Shown: positions 12,060 through 22,849, numbered from the stretch's first letter. The stretch is 64,000 nucleotides of DNA from Durusdinium trenchii (GCA_963970005.1 CAXAMN010021562.1:682750-746749); one strand, 5' to 3'. Made by a program: numbers and translations. Notes: generated by a model from the sequence alone, not told the origin.

Positions 12060-12372
12060 TGCAAAAAAATGTAGCTGTGCGTATTTGTCGCTTTTTTTTC
12101 ACTTTTTTTCGCTTTATTTTCGCTTTTTTTTCGCTTTTTTGTCGCTTTTTTTTCGCTTTTTTTCGCTTTTTTCCTAGGAGGGTACAGCAAAAACATATTT
12201 GTCGTTTTTTTTTCACTTTTTTTTCGCTTTATTTTCGCTTTTTGTTCGCTTTATTTTCGCTTTTTTTTCGCTTTTTGTTTTGCTTTGTTTTTGCTTTTTG
12301 CTTTGTTTTTGCTTTGTTTTTGCATTTTCATTTGCTTTTATTTTGTTTTTTTTCACTTTTTTTTTCACAAAA
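12060..12372 (+). repeat. T-rich CTTTTTTTCG array
   Basis: Imperfect units of 8-12 bp, mostly TTTTTTTCGCT, grading into TTTGCTTTG. Phe-rich and Lys-rich ORFs on the two strands are composition artefacts. Confidence 0.9.
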
Positions 12373-12470
12373 AAAATTATTTGATGGTTGGCCATGTATG
12401 GCTGCCATCGCCCAACATAAAACTAGGGATTATTTGAGAATTGAGACACGTGACAAGTTACAAGTCCTTT

Positions 12471-12680
12471 TCAAACAGTTTCATTCATCAACTGGACGGC
12501 CATGCTTGTGCCTATGACCGAAACTCCAAAACAAGTTTTTGTGTCAGAGTCAGTTGAATCCACCCGGGCCTGGTAAACGTTCAAAACCGACGCGGAATTG
12601 GAATTGAAACCAGTCTGGTGTCCAATGCTAACGGCCGTGGGGAGCCCTCGCAAAGCCGACTTCCAATTCCTGTCACCCAA
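12471..12680 (-). CDS. Candidate exon, unknown protein
   Basis: The minus frame starts GDRNWKSALRGLPTAVSIG and continues as a soluble Ser/Thr/Asn-rich peptide for about 69 codons to a TGA, so it could be a terminal exon. No domain is recognised. The complementary frame is poor. The 5' border is unresolved. Sequence 12690-12980 shows no gene. Confidence 0.4.
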   Translation of the reverse strand: MGDRNWKSALRGLPTAVSIGHQTGFNSNSASVLNVYQARVDSTDSDTKTCFGVSVIGTSMAVQLMNETV

Positions 12681-12984
12681 AATACACCCTGAAATAAGGT
12701 GAAATGATTGTTATCATGATATCACATGATCCTATATTGTTTTTCTTGAATCACACACTCCTTTCAGCTTGACTCATCAGCCTGCAGCCCAGCAACTGCA
12801 AGCAGCTGCCGGGGATCCCCATGCCACAGAGCCTACCGGCGAAGGGAGACAGCCCCTTGTGGCCAATCATTTGCCAGTGAGCTACATAATACATGAAACT
12901 TACAGCAAAACGCTATAACATAAACATACACAAACAATGAACAAATCAAAGAGAAAAAACACAACCGCAGCTGCTGCGAAAGGT

Positions 12985-13022
12985 GGTTGTTGTTGTTGTT
13001 GCTGTTGTTGTTGTTGTTGTTT
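12985..13022 (+). repeat. (TTG)n trinucleotide run
   Basis: About 13 TTG units with one interruption. Confidence 0.9.
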
Positions 13023-13316
13023 TCTTTTGAAAAGGTCGGCTCTTGACTCGTGTCAAAAAGGATGTCCCCAGAAGGGCTGCCGGCCTACACTTCCCAACTT
13101 CTGTGCCCTCCGGTGGCCCCACCTCTGATCAAATAAAAACACCACCAGGTACCAATGGTACAGTATAATGATCTGGGGTCCTTACCCAAACACTCCATGT
13201 ATGCCATATATGCCTACATTGACCCCCTAAAACCACCCCAATTGATCGGCAAACATGGCCCCCCCATGGAGTGTCTGGGTTATTATGTCTAGATTCTAGA
13301 TTGAGTGTCTTACCAG

Positions 13317-13428
13317 TCGGCCACAAGATCTCAACGCCTCTGAAAGATCATCACGAAGGTCTACCTGGCGACTAAGGACTGGCGCGATAAGAGGCCTTAT
13401 CTGCTGGATTCAAAGCATTTGCCTGGAG
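13317..13428 (+). CDS. Candidate exon 1 of a plus-strand gene
   Basis: Acceptor CTTACCAG lies before it and donor CTGGAG followed by GTTCAT after it. One frame reads RPQDLNASERSSRRSTWRL and then a Cys/Ile-rich end; a second frame begins GHKISTPLKDHHEG before a stop. With these borders the phase does not join cleanly to the exon at 13501, so an alternative donor may be used. No domain is recognised. Confidence 0.4.
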
Positions 13429-13500
13429 GTTCATAGATTGTGTGATTGCATGGTCTATGTGCTAGGCTTTGCCAGGTTACTGTCTGTTTTTGCTTCATAG

Positions 13501-13619
13501 GATCGGCCTGAGGCATGAACCAATCGTGATTTGCGTGGAAATGTTTCGGTACTGCGACACAAAGTGCGTGCTTTGCGGCTTTGCATTCCAATTGCTTAAC
13601 TCATTCTTGAAGTTTGACG
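13501..13619 (+). CDS. Candidate exon with canonical borders
   Basis: Acceptor TTGCTTCATAG precedes it and donor GACG followed by GTAAGC ends it, giving 119 nt. The frame reads IGLRHEPIVICVEMFRY and contains three cysteines in a C-x4-C-x2-C spacing, a possible metal site too short to name. It probably belongs to the same transcript as the exon at 13909. Confidence 0.5.
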
Positions 13620-13908
13620 GTAAGCAAAACAATAACCCAATATGTGTTATGATAAATGCTCAAATATGCTCAAATTCACTCCCCCCATGGACGTGACATG
13701 GGCATTTTGGTAAGTAATCAGGTTTGATGAGCGTAGTGTGTGAGATCGACCTTTTGGATCATCCACACGGCCTGCATGGAAGGAACCAGGGTCCAAACAC
13801 TGGAAGGAACCATGGATGTTCCCCCATCGAAAAACCATTCCTGGAAGGGCACTACTCGACCTATGATAATCATAATCACATCGTGCATACCAACACTTGA
13901 CCGACCAG

Positions 13909-14023
13909 GCTTACATTGAGAAGATATCCCAAGCTTTGCGCCTCCAAAAAGTCGCCGATCAAAACCTGCCGGACAAGCGGACAGCGATCAACACCTCCCC
14001 GCCCCAAGCGAGCTTTGCGCTTG
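13909..14023 (+). CDS. Candidate exon with canonical borders
   Basis: Acceptor TTGACCGACCAG and donor GCTTG followed by GTAGGA bound a 115-nt exon in phase 0. The peptide starts AYIEKISQALRLQKVADQ, predicted helical and charged, then a Pro/Ala-rich end. No domain is recognised. Downstream, 14024-15430 holds several long but conflicting frames on both strands (14304-14486 plus, 14417-14211 minus, 14502-14717 plus) that I could not resolve. Confidence 0.55.
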
Positions 14024-14865
14024 GTAGGAGCAAGTTGCCCGATGATTCTCTGAAGCAGCAAAGTATGTGGTTTCGTCTGAAACAAACATAAAAACAAATC
14101 CGTACATAAAAACAAATCCGTATAAAACAATGCGTTGCTATACTTTTTTGTCTATATATATAATCTGAAATATTCTGATATTATCCATGCACTTATATAA
14201 AAAGGTGTAATTACACAACTTGATGCACTGGATAAACAATGATAAACATCTCTCTAGTAAGTGACTCGTTCTGGATTATCACATTGATGAATTCAATGGT
14301 GACTTGTTGCAGGACCATTCTGATGGCTGGCTGTTGACAGTCTCTCTGCTGGCTCTTCCAACAGGCCTTCACGACCCACGAAATGTCTGCCACTGCGAAT
14401 ACAATGTTGCTTTTCATGATCTCAATTCTTTTTCGCTACAGCAATTTCTTCCAATTGTCTTGGATCCCCGTAGTTACTGGGATTGATCCATCTTCCTTGG
14501 GATGAACTACGAATTCTTCTGCTTCGGAAACCAAGCCACATCAGGACCATGGAGTAGGCAAAAGGACAAACTGAACAATGATGCCGTGTGCCTACAGAAT
14601 TCCAAGCCCCGAAAACGAAACATACCAAACATATTATATGCCATATGCCGCCTTTATACCAAACCTCTGCCAGAAACGGTGAGTGACAAACCCACCCGAA
14701 GCAACGAGCTCCACTGAACGACAATGTGGCGCACACTGGGATCTCCAGGGACGACATCAATGGCCGTGACGTGCGGAAAGACGTGCTGAAGCCTCGTCAC
14801 GGGTCCAGAACACACCGAACGTCGAAGCGGTTCGTTTGATGCATGTGGATGAAGTTGGGGAGCAA

Positions 14866-14925
14866 GGACGCTACTAGGGGCTCCTGGCCTTACTACTAGG
14901 AACAAGAAGCTATTAGAAACAAGAA
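14866..14925 (-). repeat. CTAGTAG dispersed repeat locus
   Basis: GGACGCTACTAGGGGCTCC, then CTACTAGGAACAAGAAGC: the reverse orientation of the module order seen at 4803. Confidence 0.7.
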
Positions 14926-15437
14926 ATAAATAGTAGAAAGAAACAAGAAGCTACGGTTCGGTTGGCATCGGTGGGTACATGGGGAGGTGTAGCTGACCGA
15001 ACTTCACGTGAGTTTGGGAGTGGCCCAGGGTCTGAATTCCACCGCGAAGCAGATAGATCATGGATTGGATGAAAGGTGGTCTTTGGCATTTGGCAAACTA
15101 GGATGATTTTGGTGGCAGGTTGACAACACAAGTCTTGGATACTTCCCCAATCTCGTTTCCGACTTCCCCCGGTTCCCAGAGCCCGGGCGGATTGAAGCTC
15201 GTGCCGATGTCCAGCACACGCTCCTAGCAAATGTCACAAGCAAGCTGAACTGGGGATTTCTCAATCCCAGAACTCTAAGAAAGTTGTCTTGGATGCCCCG
15301 AATTGGCTTAAGGAATAATTTGCAGGATACCATAGGAAATCAAACAAGTTTGGGGAGTTAAAACCTTGGTTTCCTGTCGATTTTTCCCGTCATTTTTCCC
15401 TTAAAACAATCCATTGATGTAAATTGATTGGTCGCAG

Positions 15438-15541
15438 AGTGTGTCTTGCTAAGAGTAGACTATGTAGACACGATTCATCAAGGACTCCACCAGTCTCGCT
15501 CACGTCCCAAAGATCTAGAGATCGTGGATGTGCTTTCCACA
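15438..15541 (+). CDS. Candidate exon, frame ends at TAG
   Basis: After acceptor TTGGTCGCAG the frame reads VLLRVDYVDTIHQGL, then QSRSRPKDLEIVDVLST, and meets TAG at 15542. The next 240 nt continue as good coding sequence in another frame with no room for an intron of normal size. Either a very short intron, an indel, or a sequencing error is present. Confidence 0.4.
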
Positions 15542-15544
15542 TAG

Positions 15545-15785
15545 CGCATGGTACTCTTCGTATGGAGTCCATGCCCACTTCTTCATTGTGCCTACCAAAT
15601 GTTCCAAGCACCACCAAATGTATTGCTTTCGTTGCAAAGAACTTGCAAAGGTTGCAGGCACGGATCCAATCCCCACACCACCGGACTGCATCACCGGAGG
15701 AGCAGGATCAAGCATGCAACCCGGTGAGTTTCAGTGGGTCCACGTGAATTGCTTGACCCCTGTTTGTGGCTCATGGACGAAGTGA
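15545..15785 (+). CDS. Cys/His-rich C-terminal exon
   Basis: The plus frame runs from the acceptor-like CCACATAG to a TGA at 15783-15785. It carries CSKHHQMYCFRCKE, a Pro/Gly linker (PIPTPPDCITGGAG), then W-x-H-x2-N-C-L-x-P-x-C. The spacing C-x6-C-x2-C ... H-x2-C-x4-C resembles a treble-clef zinc site of the PHD or PARP type, but the family cannot be fixed. It would be the C-terminus of the protein begun upstream. The minus strand is also open here, which lowers confidence. Confidence 0.45.
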
Positions 15786-15904
15786 CCAGCAAAGCTACCA
15801 AAGCTGGAACATGAACATGCATGGTGTTTGTATGTTAATTGTTGTTTACATGATTATGTGTCAAAGAATGTTATTGTTTTTTTTTTTAAGACACATTGGT
15901 GAAT

Positions 15905-16075
15905 ATGGGTGGCGGCCCGAAGTCAACTGAGGCTCCAGACCACCTGGGCTTCTTTCAAGACTTCAACGGCCAGGGACATGGCCTCAAAGAAGGCCATGGC
16001 GGCTATCTGCACACATCATATCTCTACCGAAGGGTGTGTGGGACTGGGATCCCTTTTTTGGGATTCTCGTCATGA
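15905..16075 (+). CDS. Small Gly/His-rich ORF, 56 residues
   Basis: ATG-started frame MGGGPKSTEAPDHLGFFQDF followed by NGQGHGLKEGHGGYLHTSYL, ending at TGA 16073-16075. Gly, His and aromatic residues are unusually regular and codon choice favours C/G in third positions, so it is likely translated. A donor-like GTGTGT after CGAAGG near 16033 could make it the first coding exon of a longer gene. No family is recognised. Confidence 0.5.
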   Translation: MGGGPKSTEAPDHLGFFQDFNGQGHGLKEGHGGYLHTSYLYRRVCGTGIPFLGFSS

Positions 16076-16139
16076 ACCAGGAAGTCTGGTGACAAGCTAA
16101 TCAGTTGCGCTGAAATTTTCTCGCTGGAGTTGAGCGATT

Positions 16140-16349
16140 TTAAACCCTCGAGTCATAGATCTGTGCTGGCAACATGGCTTCAGGATTTCTGGTAGTTTTG
16201 AAATAAAAATCTGGAAGGTCAAATTGAAAAGGTCTAAGTTGACTCATGTTGACTGCGCTACCCCGCCGGCCGTCGCGCAGAGCGATGCCTTCCGGTGCCA
16301 AACAGTAGACGCTTGCGAGGCGACGGCTCTGGAGTACTCCTGATGGCAC
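16140..16349 (-). CDS. Candidate exon, unknown protein
   Basis: The minus frame reads RLASVYCLAPEGIALRDGRRG, then a region ending AMLPAQIYDSRV and TAA. A possible donor GGCGGG followed by GTAGCG splits it. No domain is recognised. Confidence 0.3.
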   Translation of the reverse strand: MPSGVLQSRRLASVYCLAPEGIALRDGRRGSAVNMSQLRPFQFDLPDFYFKTTRNPEAMLPAQIYDSRV

Positions 16350-16648
16350 CGGATGTGGGTTGGCACCTCCGACAAAAACAAGAGAAACTATTGTTAAACT
16401 GAAGAGGAATCATGAGGAATCCCTATTCCACTATCCGCCAAACCATCCAATGAATCTACAAAAGTCCTTGTCTCCACATGCTTGGCGGGGCATCTTCCGA
16501 TTGGTCCAGAATTGTCGAACGTCCCCATTTCCAGCTAGAAAGGTCAAGGCTGTGGCTGCAGATCAATACCCTTGTTGAAATGATCCAAATTGAGTTGCTT
16601 GTATGATTCATCCTGCAACAAGGCTAACGGGGTTTCATCCATCCACAG

Positions 16649-16803
16649 GTGTAAATGTTCAGCAACGTGGAACTAATCCCAGCTTGAGAAAGGTGGACCA
16701 GTGGGCGAAACCAATATGCTGCGCACTGGTTGGGGTCACTCATGCCCTGAAAATTGCACTAAAGGCACTTGTAGCTATTCGTCCTCCCCAGTCCAATAAT
16801 TAG
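16649..16803 (+). CDS. Candidate terminal exon
   Basis: After acceptor CATCCATCCACAG the frame reads GVNVQQRGTNPSLRKVDQ and a short hydrophobic stretch (LVGVTHALKIALKALVAI), ending in TAG. An upstream plus frame at 16360-16578 is similarly coding-like. No domain is recognised. Confidence 0.35.
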
Positions 16804-18790
16804 GTTTGTTGTGGTTTGATAAGGTTTGTCACCATTGTCGGATGGAACAAAAATACCTATTATCTCCTATTATGTCCAGCCCTTCGTGAAAAAATTGTAG
16901 ACCGTGGTTCACTTGTAACCAACAAGGCCCTTTCGAGTGGTGGATCATACCTTGGTCCCAATCGTTCGGAATCGATCCTGTCGAGCCCCAGCCACCCTTT
17001 GGAACCTGCGGAGATGGCACACTGCTGTCACTGAAGTTATCCTGCCTGAGGAATGACGAGACGATTACGATAGCTCATGACCAGGCCAACAGTTGCAGTG
17101 CCCTGCAAAGAGGCTAAAGATCTGCACCACCTGCAAATGTTTAAAAGAGCATAGCAAACTATTCTGCAAAGGAACATTGTGTATTTCCAACATGCCAAAC
17201 AGTGTGTGGAGATGGACCTTCTAAATGTTTGGATGAACTTTGCATGTCATTTCAGAAAGTAGGTTCCTTACATTATATTTTCCAATAGAAACTGCTTTAC
17301 TGCTTCAGGGCTCAGTACCTTCCTCAGACCCTACCGCTGGGCCACTGGCTTGAGCATCTCCACAGCTCCATGACGATCCCCCGCCTTGATGCGACCTTGG
17401 AGAGGTTGTTCGGTCAGTGAGGCGAAAGGCGAAAGAAGTCTTTTGTTGTCCTAAGACAACTCGGCTTTTGTTTTGGACACGTTATCCATACTGAAGCATG
17501 AGCACAGTAGCCGTTTTCAGGGTCTTTGATGTTCTTAGTATTCAAGGCTGTGGGAGTGGGTACAAATGTCATGGGAGACGTATGGCATCTCTTCGTGTCT
17601 GCCTCTATACTATTGAGCAAGCTCTTTTCTTGCTCCAAACAGGTATATCACGGTATATCTATTTCCAGCCTAAACAGTCAACATTTACCAGCTGGGCAGC
17701 CCTGCGGTAGTTGGCCTCAACATGGGAGACAAACGAATGGGTGTTTGTTCCCTTCGGAGGTCCGAACGTTATATATATATATATAATGCTTCTTGTTACT
17801 ACTAGTAAGGCACCTGTTACTACTAGCGTGGCACTTGTTACTAGTAGCTTCTTGTATATATATATATGCAAATGCTTCGTCCAAGACTCATCCTGCACGG
17901 TAGAATACGGTAGACATCAAACACCCAGCGATCGGTTTGGATGGCGGCTCTCCATCAACAATGATAGTAGAAAAGTATATAATTATATATAAATGTAATA
18001 TCATATTATACAATATGTATATACTGTATATACCAATAGGATCAAATAGGATGGATTAAGTTATGCCCCCTGCATGACAGCAAATGGAATAGTCCAAGGG
18101 GCGAGGTGATTGACATCAGGAAAATGCTTCACAGTAGAGCAACATATTGAATAAGATAACAGTAAAGGTCTGCCCTTCAGGCCATCAACTAGCCCCTGCA
18201 AGCCAGCAAGCAGAGTCTTTTGCCAAGCTTCGAGTCTGATGCAGGCATTGCTGCAGGGATAGTTGGCTATCTAAGTGTCCGCCAGTGGAGGCACAGGGTC
18301 AAAACCTACCCCCTAAAATGAATCCGGTTGCTACAACATGGCCTGTCGCAGGACATGTCCTCAGGGCATGTTCCAAACATCAACCTTTGTGATGATTTTT
18401 GATCAGCTCAAATCCTTTCTTCCAGCGTTGCTGAACGGGGAAGGCAAGCCGCCTCCCAAAAGGCCGTACAGACCGTGATCGTGGGAAGGAATGTACATCT
18501 GACATCATCTGACCTCTCTGATACCTAACGCCTTGGAGAATTTGTCCCGGTATGGATTGGAAGGACATGGAAGGACGATCGGATGACGGACGGCAAAATT
18601 CGCCATGAATTCTTCGGAACTACCCACATCTTCCGTCAGACTTGAGGATCCATGAGGATCGGTGCAGAGTCCGTAGATGTATATTCTATAGACTGCTTCC
18701 GATGGGAGAAAATGCTGCAGCTACCAGAAGCGGCAGCAAACATATTCTAATTCTAGATCTGTGGACATGTTCATAATCGCAGCTCAGTGT
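16804..18790. other. Unassigned; conflicting weak ORFs
   Basis: Frames at 16816-17034 (plus), 17020-16829 (minus), 17498-17786 (plus) and 17638-17414 (minus) overlap each other without decisive signals. (AT)n tracts lie at 17770-17785 and 17860-17868. 17950-18780 shows no gene. Confidence 0.3.
17785..17855 (+). repeat. CTAGTAG repeat flanked by (TA)n
   Basis: The locus GCTTCTTGTTACTACTAG ... TAGCTTCTTG sits precisely between two (TA)n tracts, and its first 40 bp match 9745-9785 almost exactly. Confidence 0.75.
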
Positions 18791-18799
18791 TGTTTAACA

Positions 18800-18929
18800 A
18801 TGAGCAAAACACAGCAAAACTGTGAAGTGCAAGATTTAACATGAAGTGGCAATTCTGTCCATTTCTGGATGGCTCTTCCAAAGCCCAGCTTGCTTGGCGT
18901 GGTGATTCTCTGCATCTTACACTGGCAAA
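18800..18929 (-). CDS. Candidate 3' exon of minus-strand gene
   Basis: Acceptor GTTTTAATTGCAG precedes a frame reading CQCKMQRITTPSKLGFGRAI, then QKWTELPLHVKSC and a Cys/Val-rich end. The 3' border is unresolved. It lies downstream of exons at 20.7-18.9 kb on the same strand and is probably part of that gene. Confidence 0.45.
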
Positions 18930-18944
18930 CTGCAATTAAAACAC

Positions 18945-19008
18945 CTGCGCGCCTTTGGCTTCCTCCCATGTGACCTGCACATCCGTCACTTTCCTCTTGG
19001 CTGTTAAG
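18945..19008 (-). CDS. Candidate 64-nt exon of minus-strand gene
   Basis: Acceptor GGAATAG and donor GCGCAG followed by GTGTTT bound a frame reading LTAKRKVTDVQVTWEEAKG, charged and soluble. It is only 15 nt from the next acceptor at 18930, so the two cannot both be used with these exact sites; alternative splicing or a wrong border is likely. Confidence 0.45.
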
Positions 19009-19126
19009 CTATTCCTCGGCCACCGTCCAAAAGCAGGAAGTCCCAATCTGGGCCACCATCCCTACAGTCCTACAGCTGGGCAGGAGTAGTTACTGCCTTT
19101 GTACGCAAAAAAAAAAAACAGAACAC

Positions 19127-19274
19127 TGCAGCCGAGGCGCTCGAGACCCGCTTCAGCTGCGCCTTCGGGGCCCTTCCAACACCAATCCACCAATTCTTTC
19201 AACTTCTCCTTCCGACCAACGGGACTTGGACGGACTCTCGGTGCGGCTGACGCGGGCACGGCAAGACGCGGAAG
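19127..19274 (-). CDS. Candidate exon of minus-strand gene
   Basis: Acceptor CGCTTTCTGGAG and donor GGCTGCA followed by GTGTTC bound 148 nt reading LPRLAVPASAAPRVRPSPVG, then RKEKLKELVDWCWKGPEGA and EAGLERLGC. High third-position GC supports this frame over the plus-strand ORF. The second half is predicted helical. Family unknown. Confidence 0.55.
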
Positions 19275-19456
19275 CTCCAGAAAGCGAACCTAATGGACTA
19301 ATGGACAAACACACAACTGCTCTAAAATGATCAAAACAACTGCTGATGGTTTGTGTGCACCTATCGGCCGACCCCAACGAGTTTAATACATCGCGACATC
19401 GGTTCCTTTGATGCCAGTCTCAGGGAGAAGTTGCTTGGCACCAGATTGGTTCTCAA

Positions 19457-19720
19457 TCAGAACCAATTTGATCCAACATCCAAACTATGAAACACCCAAA
19501 ACCTCCAAGACGTGGTCAGGGGTTCAGTTCTCAAACGACATGGGCTTCCTACCATCCAGTGTTGGTCAACCTTCCAGTTACCTTCAGTAATTATAGAGGT
19601 CAAACATGGTTCGAGCATGTTCAAGCATCTTGCCAGCATCCGCGAAGTGTCAGGGGCACTACGACTGCGTATGATATGTTTCTTTAGCGCGTCCTGAGGC
19701 CCTTCAGCCAGCACTTCCAC
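19457..19720 (-). CDS. Candidate exon of minus-strand gene
   Basis: The frame begins MEVLAEGPQDALKKHIIRSR and continues through LARCLNMLEPCLTSIITEG for about 87 codons. It is predicted helical and soluble with no recognisable domain. Borders are unresolved, but it lies in order between the exons at 20.5 and 19.27 kb. Confidence 0.5.
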   Translation of the reverse strand: MEVLAEGPQDALKKHIIRSRSAPDTSRMLARCLNMLEPCLTSIITEGNWKVDQHWMVGSPCRLRTEPLTTSWRFWVFHSLDVGSNWF

Positions 19721-20184
19721 CCTTCCGTCGCTCAGGTTCCTGAGTCGTGCTCAAGTGAAAGCTGCTTTGCGCTGAGCAGTTTCCCGGTACGTGAAGAATA
19801 TCAAATGGAACATCCATTATGACATGTCCAAAATGGAAGGCCAAATCATGCCAAACTATAGTAAATGTATCTGAATCGAAATGTCACTAAACCCGACCCA
19901 TACGTCGCATTCCAAGATTCCAAGCAGCACCGCTGAGACCCAAGCGATCTCCTTGGATAAACAACCAATCGCCACGCCACACAAAGCGTGGATGGATTGA
20001 TTTGCGATGGATTTGTCGGATACTTTAAGAGGTAGCCATCTGTAGCAAAACAACAAACAGAACATGCCCGAAATCACTGGACATATAGAATATATAATAT
20101 ATATATATATAGATAATTCCGTGCTTCTGAGGTGACGTTGGAAATAGGCCATGAGGCCCCTTGTTCAAGCTCAGTGAGCATTCC

Positions 20185-20431
20185 CTAGGATTGCCCCCGA
20201 GTCGTTGAAGCCACAAACATGTGGAGATGTTTGTCGAGACTCAACGTGTACCGAGGCGGAAAGTTTCTGGTTGCCAAGGCAAAACTTGACGCATTGTCTG
20301 GTGGCCCGAATTGACTCGTTGATGCCTCCGGCCCTCTGCATGTCAGGTCTATTGAGTCTATTGTTGAAATTGAAACTCGGGATGACATATGACCCAACAT
20401 AGCTAGTGTGATCGGTTTCTTGAAGAAACAA
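20185..20431 (-). CDS. Candidate exon, two possible frames
   Basis: One frame reads GSYVIPSFNFNNRLNRPDMQ, the other ITLAMLGHMSSRVSISTIDS followed by ASSFALATRNFPPRYTL. Both look coding and both end near 20175-20185. Acceptors CACACTAG and TTCTTCAAG are available upstream. The correct frame depends on the phase of the 20541-20723 exon, whose 61 codons end in phase 0 if the GTACTA donor is used. Confidence 0.4.
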
Positions 20432-20540
20432 CTTTCAAAACAAAACGCAAAACAAAACACCTTTGGCTCAATATATGATTCTGATTCAAACATATTCAAT
20501 CAACAACTTCGTCTCTTGCGTTGACCTACCTATATAGTAC

Positions 20541-20723
20541 CTCCGATGTTTTCGAATAGAAATTCCAGGCCACATCGAGGCTGAGGACTTGGAATCTACC
20601 CCACAAGCAGCATTGAAAAAACGTGTTTTTTTGTTTTGTTTTCGTTTTCATGGCATTGATCTTCCTGGGCAAATCCGGGAGATCCAAGGATCCCATGATC
20701 TTGGTGGTGTCTCTGTAGTAGAC
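20541..20723 (-). CDS. Well-bounded exon of minus-strand gene
   Basis: Acceptor GCTGTTTTTCCAG and donor TCGGAG followed by GTACTA define exactly 183 nt (61 codons, phase 0). The peptide starts VYYRDTTKIMGSLDLPDLPR, then a Lys/Thr-rich loop and VLSLDVAWNFYSKTSE. The opening strand/loop pattern could fit a beta-rich module such as a PH-like fold, but this is a guess from pattern only. It is the 5'-most exon recognised for the gene that continues to 18.8 kb. Confidence 0.6.
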
Positions 20724-20918
20724 CTGGAAAAACAGCGGGAATCCCAAAGACATGAGGTGGGCTCAAAACCGGAGCCGATCAAAAGTTGGGTACCTCTGCA
20801 GTCTCCTCACTTCTATCATGTTCTATCCACCTCAATCTAGTGGCTTTATATAGTCTCTTTAGCCATTGCTAAAGCAAGTCATGAAGGGTCAACTGGAGAA
20901 ATCTAAGGGTTAGAGCCG

Positions 20919-21218
20919 GATTCGGAAACTAATCGGTCGGATTCTGAAACTAGGGTTCTGAAACTGGGGTTCTGAAACTAGGGTTCTGAAACTTGGATTC
21001 TGAAACTGGTATTCTGAAACTGGTGTTCTGAAACTAGGATTCTGAAACTGGGGTTCTGAAACTAGGATTCTGAAACTGGGATTCTGAAACTTGTATTCTG
21101 AAACTGGAAAGTCAGATTCTGCAACTGGTATTCTGAAACTGGAAAGTCAGATTCTGCCACTGGTATTCTGAAACTGGAAGGTCAGATTCTGCAACTTGCC
21201 TTCTGAAACTTGCAACTG
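20919..21218 (+). repeat. Minisatellite A, unit GATTCTGAAACTG
   Basis: About 20 units of 13-14 bp with core TTCTGAAACT, some varied to TTCTGCAACT. It starts after a first unit TTCGGAAACT. See array B at 21356, which is its reverse complement. Confidence 0.9.
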
Positions 21219-21355
21219 GTGATCTCCACATCATGCGATAGCGTGTGTGCCTGTGACATCACCTTCGAAGCACATCCAAACCAACGTCATTAGCCCCCCA
21301 CCCAACCCCCCCTTGTCCCCATCGTGTGATTTCGACATCCCTCATCATTCACAAA

Positions 21356-21607
21356 GTTGCGGAATCCTAGTGAGGGAGTCCACAATGTTGCGGAATCCTA
21401 GTTGCGGAACGCCAGTTGCGGAATCCCAGTTGCAGAATCCTAGTTGCGGAATCTTGACAGTTGCGGAATCCTAGTTTCGGAATCCTAGTTGCGGAATCCT
21501 AGTTGCGGAATTCTAGTTGCGGAATCCTAGTTTCGGAATCCCAGTTGCGGAATCCGACCAAACAGTTGCGGAATCCTAGTTGCGGAATCCTGCGCAGTTG
21601 CGGAACT
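21356..21607 (-). repeat. Minisatellite B, inverted relative to A
   Basis: About 17 units of 13-16 bp with core AGTTGCGGAATCCT, some AGTTTCGGAATCC. The reverse complement of array A's unit is AGTTTCAGAATCC, one base different, so A and B form a long imperfect inverted repeat with about 140 bp between them. Confidence 0.9.
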
Positions 21608-21829
21608 CGACTTTATCCAAAATCTAAGAACTTGCCTAAATATTCCCCAACACTAGAACCCACACTTGCCTTGAACGCTTGTGACACTTGTACATCTTGT
21701 ACCAAAGCAACACAATGTTCGTGCAACATGGGCACCACGGCACTGGCCAAGTGCATGGCCAAACAGCCAAAGCGCACCAAACAGTGATTGCGTGGCCCCC
21801 ACAAACTCTTGGTCAAGCGCAAGGGTCCA
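21608..21829. other. No clear gene
   Basis: Short plus ORFs only; the sequence grades into the candidate exon that follows. Confidence 0.3.
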
Positions 21830-21964
21830 TATTTACGCATCAATCTCTCTGGGTCATCACGGGTCCATCAAACTACGCATCGACGTCAAGTTCCAGAATA
21901 TACGCCGAACGACTCGAACGTTGCAGAACGCAAAAGACATCGACAAGGAGTGGTCCATTCTTGG
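21830..21964 (+). CDS. Candidate exon, unknown protein
   Basis: The frame reads SISLGHHGSIKLRIDVKFQN, then TLQNAKDIDKEWSIL, ending at TTGG followed by GTAAAC. Two other plus frames are also open, so the frame is uncertain. No domain is recognised. 21970-22840 has no supported gene. Confidence 0.35.
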
Positions 21965-22849
21965 GTAAACCCATCCAGTTTCCATCTGGAAAAGATGCCA
22001 TGATTCAGCAGCATGACAATCTGACGTCGCCCCGGGCGCTTGCCCGAGAGATTCCCACGAATTTAACGGGTGCTTGTGTCTATGCATAATATCACACGGG
22101 CCAGGCACTTAAACAGGTTGCACCAAGGGGCTCCCTGGACCTTGCCAGTCACAAAGATTTGGGCTCTTTGCCTCAAGGAGGATTCGCCACTGCAGGTGTT
22201 TCCGCGCGTATTTTGTCACGCTGGGGTCATTTATCTAGATGGGTCTTTATCTAGCTCAAAACATAAATACCTCAATGATTCAACACATTGGTGCTCCACA
22301 CGTCTGCCGAGCAATCTTCGGCAACCACTACTGGATTGTAGATGTTGTATAGACCCACAAACACAAATGACCAAGCGACCGATCAGCCTGGGAGCATCTG
22401 CTTCCAAATACTCATAATACTCTATACTCCCCATATACAGTAAATATAATGTACCCTATAGCTTTAAAAAAAGACAAAAAACGTCAGACCGCACGTAACC
22501 ACAGGAATGGCTTGGCCCCTTCGCCTTCCTTCCCTTCCCAACAAATCACAGTTTTATAGCATTTTATATACTTTTTGGATCCTTTTTGAAAGCTGTAGCC
22601 TTTCCTGTCTCCCTCCTCTTCTCAGCTCCAAGCACTTCTGCCATGGCTCGCTGCCGCACGGTCCGCCGGGACAGCAATTGGGCTGCCGGTCGCTTCATGA
22701 CTGCGGGAGAAGTTACGTCGCTACATCAATACAAACCCGGTGATCCAAGGCCATTAGGTTGTTTTGTGTCCAGATATGAAATGGGACACGTCCTGGGACC
22801 CAGAAAGTTGGCCAAAACTCTTCCAAACACACATGGCCTCCCACCCCCC

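Noticed and set aside
12008..12384. Lys-rich and Phe-rich ORFs
   Set aside because: Low-complexity T-rich array.
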